This document shows positions 62,145 through 64,000 of a stretch of 64,000 nt of DNA, in pieces. The position numbers were made by a program, and so were the translations under genes. The stretch covers positions 2,725,423-2,789,422 of the forward strand of contig LT629697.1 of assembly GCA_900100325.1 (NCBI GenBank), given 5' to 3'. How positions within the stretch are numbered: position 1 is the first letter of the stretch; each line of letters begins with the position of its first letter. The notes under the pieces were generated by a model that was not told where the DNA came from, ran no database searches, and worked only from the letters and a program-made list of their open reading frames with translations. Origin of the DNA: Frankineae bacterium MT45 (GTDB lineage Bacteria; Actinomycetota; Actinomycetes; Mycobacteriales; Jatrophihabitantaceae).

Positions 62145-62261
62145 GGGCTTAGCCCGCAGAGCTGAACGGCGGGCTCAGCCCGCGGAGTTGAACGGCGGGC
62201 TCAGCCCGCAGAGCTGAACAGCGGGCTCAGCCCGCTGAGTTGAACGGCGGGCTCAGCCCGC
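62145..62261. repeat. 26-bp tandem repeat with hairpins, 4.5 copies, ending in nusB
   Basis: Copies at 62145-62170, 62171-62196, 62197-62222, 62223-62248 and a half copy 62249-62261. The unit begins GGGCTCAGCCCGC and continues with GAG(C/T)TGAAC(G/A)GC; copies differ at a few positions. Each junction forms GCGGGC-TCA-GCCCGC, a six-base stem with a three-base loop. The last half copy overlaps the nusB end, and the nusB stop TGA is the loop of that hairpin. No spacers, so this is not a CRISPR array. It may act as a series of terminators or RNA-stabilising stems. Confidence 0.92.
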
Positions 62262-62669
62262 GATGTCCACGCTCGGGGCTTCGCGCATCACCCTGGCCAG
62301 CAGGCCATTCACGAAGCGCGGCGACTCGTCGGTGGAGAGCGTCTTGGCCAACTCGACGGCCTCGTCGATCACCACCGCGTCCGGGACATCGTCGCGCCAG
62401 AGCAGCTCATACAGCGCGATCCGCAGCAGAGCCCGATCCACCCCGGGCATCCGGTCGATGGTCCAGCCGTCGGAGAACTCGGCCAGAATCTGGTCGATCC
62501 GAGTGACGTTCGCCGTCACACCCTCGACCAGCTCGGTGGTGTACTCGTTGATCGGAATCTCGCTGAGCTGGACCCGGTCGGCCAGCGTTGTGACCGCGTC
62601 GGCATCTCGCATGTCCGCCTCGTAGAGGACGTCCAGCGCCCGCTTGCGGGCCTTGCCCCGAGCAGTCAC
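62253..62669 (-). CDS. nusB: Transcription antitermination factor NusB
   Basis: All-helical RNA-binding protein of 138 residues that joins NusE (S10) on boxA RNA of rRNA operons. It begins MTARGKARKRALDVLYEADMR and has the core LLRIALYELLWRDDVPDAVVIDEAVELAKTLSTDESPRFVNGLLARV. GTG start one base after the efp stop. The stop codon and last three codons lie in the 26-bp tandem array. Confidence 0.96.
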   Translation of the reverse strand: MTARGKARKRALDVLYEADMRDADAVTTLADRVQLSEIPINEYTTELVEGVTANVTRIDQILAEFSDGWTIDRMPGVDRALLRIALYELLWRDDVPDAVVIDEAVELAKTLSTDESPRFVNGLLARVMREAPSVDIAG

Positions 62670-62670
62670 G

Positions 62671-63234
62671 TCAGCTGTTCACTCGACCCAGATAGCGACC
62701 GTCGCGGGTGTCGACCTTGACCTTCTCACCGGTGCTGACGAAGAGCGGCACCTGGATCTCGGCGCCGGTCTCAACCGTGGCCGGCTTCGTGCCGCCGGTG
62801 GCCCGGTCACCCTGCAGGCCCGGGTCGGTGTGCGAGATGATCAGTTCGACGCTGACCGGAAGCTCGATGTAGAGGGCGTTTCCTTCGTGGATCGCCACCG
62901 TCGCCTCGGCGTTGTCGAGCAGGTAGTTCGCCGCGTCGCCGACGGTCGCCTCGGGGACCGTCATCTGCTCGTAGGTCTCGCCGTCCATGAAGACGAAGTC
63001 GTTGCCCTCGCGGTACAGGAAGGTCATACCCCGCTTGTCGACGGTGGCCGTCTCGACCTTGGTGCCGGCGTTGAAGGTCCGGTCGACCACCTTGCCGGTG
63101 AGGACGTTCTTCAGCGTCGTGCGCACGAAAGCGCCACCCTTGCCGGGCTTGACGTGCTGGAACTCCACCACGCTCCAGAGCTGACCGTCGATGTTGAGGA
63201 CCAGGCCGTTCTTGAGGTCGTTTGTGCTCGCCAC
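62671..63234 (-). CDS. efp: Translation elongation factor EF-P
   Basis: Relieves ribosome stalling at poly-proline stretches. The 187 residues form three beta domains: KOW-like domain I with [31 protein letters not shown] (the modified-Lys loop KPGKGGAF, about 29-36), domain [24 protein letters not shown] and domain III with the C-terminal [23 protein letters not shown] start at 63234. Between aroQ (86 bp) and nusB (1 bp). Confidence 0.97.
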   Translation of the reverse strand: MASTNDLKNGLVLNIDGQLWSVVEFQHVKPGKGGAFVRTTLKNVLTGKVVDRTFNAGTKVETATVDKRGMTFLYREGNDFVFMDGETYEQMTVPEATVGDAANYLLDNAEATVAIHEGNALYIELPVSVELIISHTDPGLQGDRATGGTKPATVETGAEIQVPLFVSTGEKVKVDTRDGRYLGRVNS

Positions 63235-63320
63235 AGCGGATACAACTTTCTTGTCGATTGAAATGTCGCTCGTCTTCGAGCCGCACGCGATCGCAACCGC
63301 GCCACGGCCAACTCGTGAGT

Positions 63321-63797
63321 CTACTTGCTCGCCGCGATGTCCAACTCCGACGCGATCCAGGAGAGCGCCAGCACGTACCCCTGGACGCCCAGCCCGGCGA
63401 TCACGCCGGAGGCGACCGCCGAGACGTAGGAGTGATGACGGAACTCCTCGCGGGCGTGGATGTTGCTGATGTGGACCTCGACCAGGTCGGCCGTGCGGGC
63501 CGAGCAGGCGTCGCGCAACGCCACCGAGGTGTGTGAGTAGGCGCCCGGGTTGAAGACAAGCGGCGTCTGCTCGTCGGCGGCCTGGTGGATCCAGCCCAGC
63601 AGTTCCGCCTCGCTGTCGGACTGCAGCACCTCGACCTGCAGGCCGAGTTCCTCGCCGGCCCGCACACAGAGGGCGGCGAGTTGTGCGTAGGTGGTGTCGC
63701 CGTAGATGGTGGGCTCCCGCGATCCGAGGCGTCCGAGGTTCGGGCCGTTGAGCACGCGGACGCGCCGCTGCGGCGACTGGTCGGTGCCGCTGCTCAT
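63321..63797 (-). CDS. aroQ: 3-dehydroquinate dehydratase, type II
   Basis: Third step of the shikimate pathway. The 158-residue flavodoxin-like dodecamer subunit has [18 protein letters not shown] with the catalytic R27 and Y32 loop, [10 protein letters not shown] (N83, H89) and [14 protein letters not shown] (H109). The ATG overlaps the aroB stop by four bases. Confidence 0.97.
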   Translation of the reverse strand: MSSGTDQSPQRRVRVLNGPNLGRLGSREPTIYGDTTYAQLAALCVRAGEELGLQVEVLQSDSEAELLGWIHQAADEQTPLVFNPGAYSHTSVALRDACSARTADLVEVHISNIHAREEFRHHSYVSAVASGVIAGLGVQGYVLALSWIASELDIAASK

Positions 63798-64000
63798 GCC
63801 GTCACCTCCGAGTAGGCCGCGGCCAGCAGCGCCGGGTCCGGGTCGTCGGCCGTGCCCGGACGGGCCAGCCCGTCGAGAACCACGAAGCGCAGCCGATTTC
63901 CCCGGGCCTTCTTATCCACCCGCATAGTCTCCAGCAGCGAGGCGAAGGCGTCGTCGCGGTAGCGGGTCGGCAGGCCCAGCGACTCCAATACCGCGCGGTG
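63794..64000 (-). CDS. aroB: 3-dehydroquinate synthase, C-terminal part
   Basis: Second step of the shikimate pathway, cut by the right edge of the window; 68 C-terminal codons are seen. The segment [41 protein letters not shown] is typical of the AroB end, with the conserved DKKARG. Its stop overlaps aroQ. The preceding aro genes (aroK, aroC) probably lie to the right. Confidence 0.93.
   Translation of the reverse strand, partial: HRAVLESLGLPTRYRDDAFASLLETMRVDKKARGNRLRFVVLDGLARPGTADDPDPALLAAAYSEVTA

Noticed and set aside
62145-62261. 26-bp repeat as a CRISPR array
   Set aside because: Copies are directly adjacent with no spacers and no cas genes are near.

Overview
The window is a high-GC actinobacterial chromosome segment made almost entirely of core metabolic and informational genes. 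The evidence is the local gene orders (argC-J-B-D-F; pheS-T next to infC-rpmI-rplT; pyrR-B-C-PH-carA-carB-pyrK-pyrD-pyrF; gmk-rpoZ-coaBC-metK-priA; aroB-aroQ-efp-nusB), a BldD orthologue, a helicase-dead type PriA, frequent GTG/TTG starts and leaderless promoters. A Frankineae-like or Streptomyces/Mycobacterium-related lineage would fit, but the sequence alone does not fix the genus. Nearly all genes are on the minus strand. No rRNA, tRNA, CRISPR, prophage or insertion sequence was seen.

Layout. 1-4.75 kb: arginine biosynthesis, argC to a truncated argF, with a predicted ArgR-controlled leaderless promoter in front of argC. 4.8-5.7 kb: two small TadE-like pilin-type membrane proteins. 5.8-13 kb: pheT/pheS, an rRNA 2'-O-methyltransferase, rplT, rpmI, infC (AUC start) and its structured leader, then a divergent DUF1844 gene. 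12.5-14.2 kb: a PH-domain membrane protein, hisG and hisE. 14.3-18.2 kb: a fused acetyl-CoA carboxyltransferase, a class III CoA-transferase, a divergent P-loop kinase and an unknown protein. 18.3-27.4 kb: def, fmt, rsmB, rpe, ribD, ribE, ribBA and ribH, followed by an XdhC/MocA pair that matures molybdenum hydroxylases. 27.5-29.3 kb: a drug-efflux-type MFS transporter.

29.3-40.5 kb is the main accessory block, a myo-inositol type catabolic island. It holds mmsA/iolA, a ribose/inositol-type ABC importer (binding protein, permease, single-domain ATPase), an iolG-like dehydrogenase, iolC, a (beta/alpha)8 aldolase, iolB and iolD on one strand, and a divergent GntR/UTRA regulator. No iolE (inosose dehydratase) is present.

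40.5-46.4 kb: priA, metK, coaBC, rpoZ and gmk. 46.4-49.6 kb: an aldo/keto reductase and an MmpL/RND-type exporter, at the place where many actinobacteria have mihF. 49.7-60.4 kb: a nine-gene pyrimidine operon in which every stop codon overlaps the next start codon; it is preceded by a hairpin matching the PyrR-binding loop. pyrF begins in a 21-bp tandem repeat that gives four in-frame starts. 60.6-61.2 kb: divergent bldD with a perfect BldD box upstream. 61.2-64 kb: a strong terminator, an unknown membrane protein, a 26-bp hairpin-forming tandem repeat that ends inside nusB, then nusB, efp, aroQ and the truncated end of aroB.

I did not find a large undescribed system. The most notable items are the two small tandem arrays (pyrF start, nusB end), the regulatory signals at argC, infC, pyrR and bldD, the incomplete inositol pathway and the lack of mihF at its usual place.
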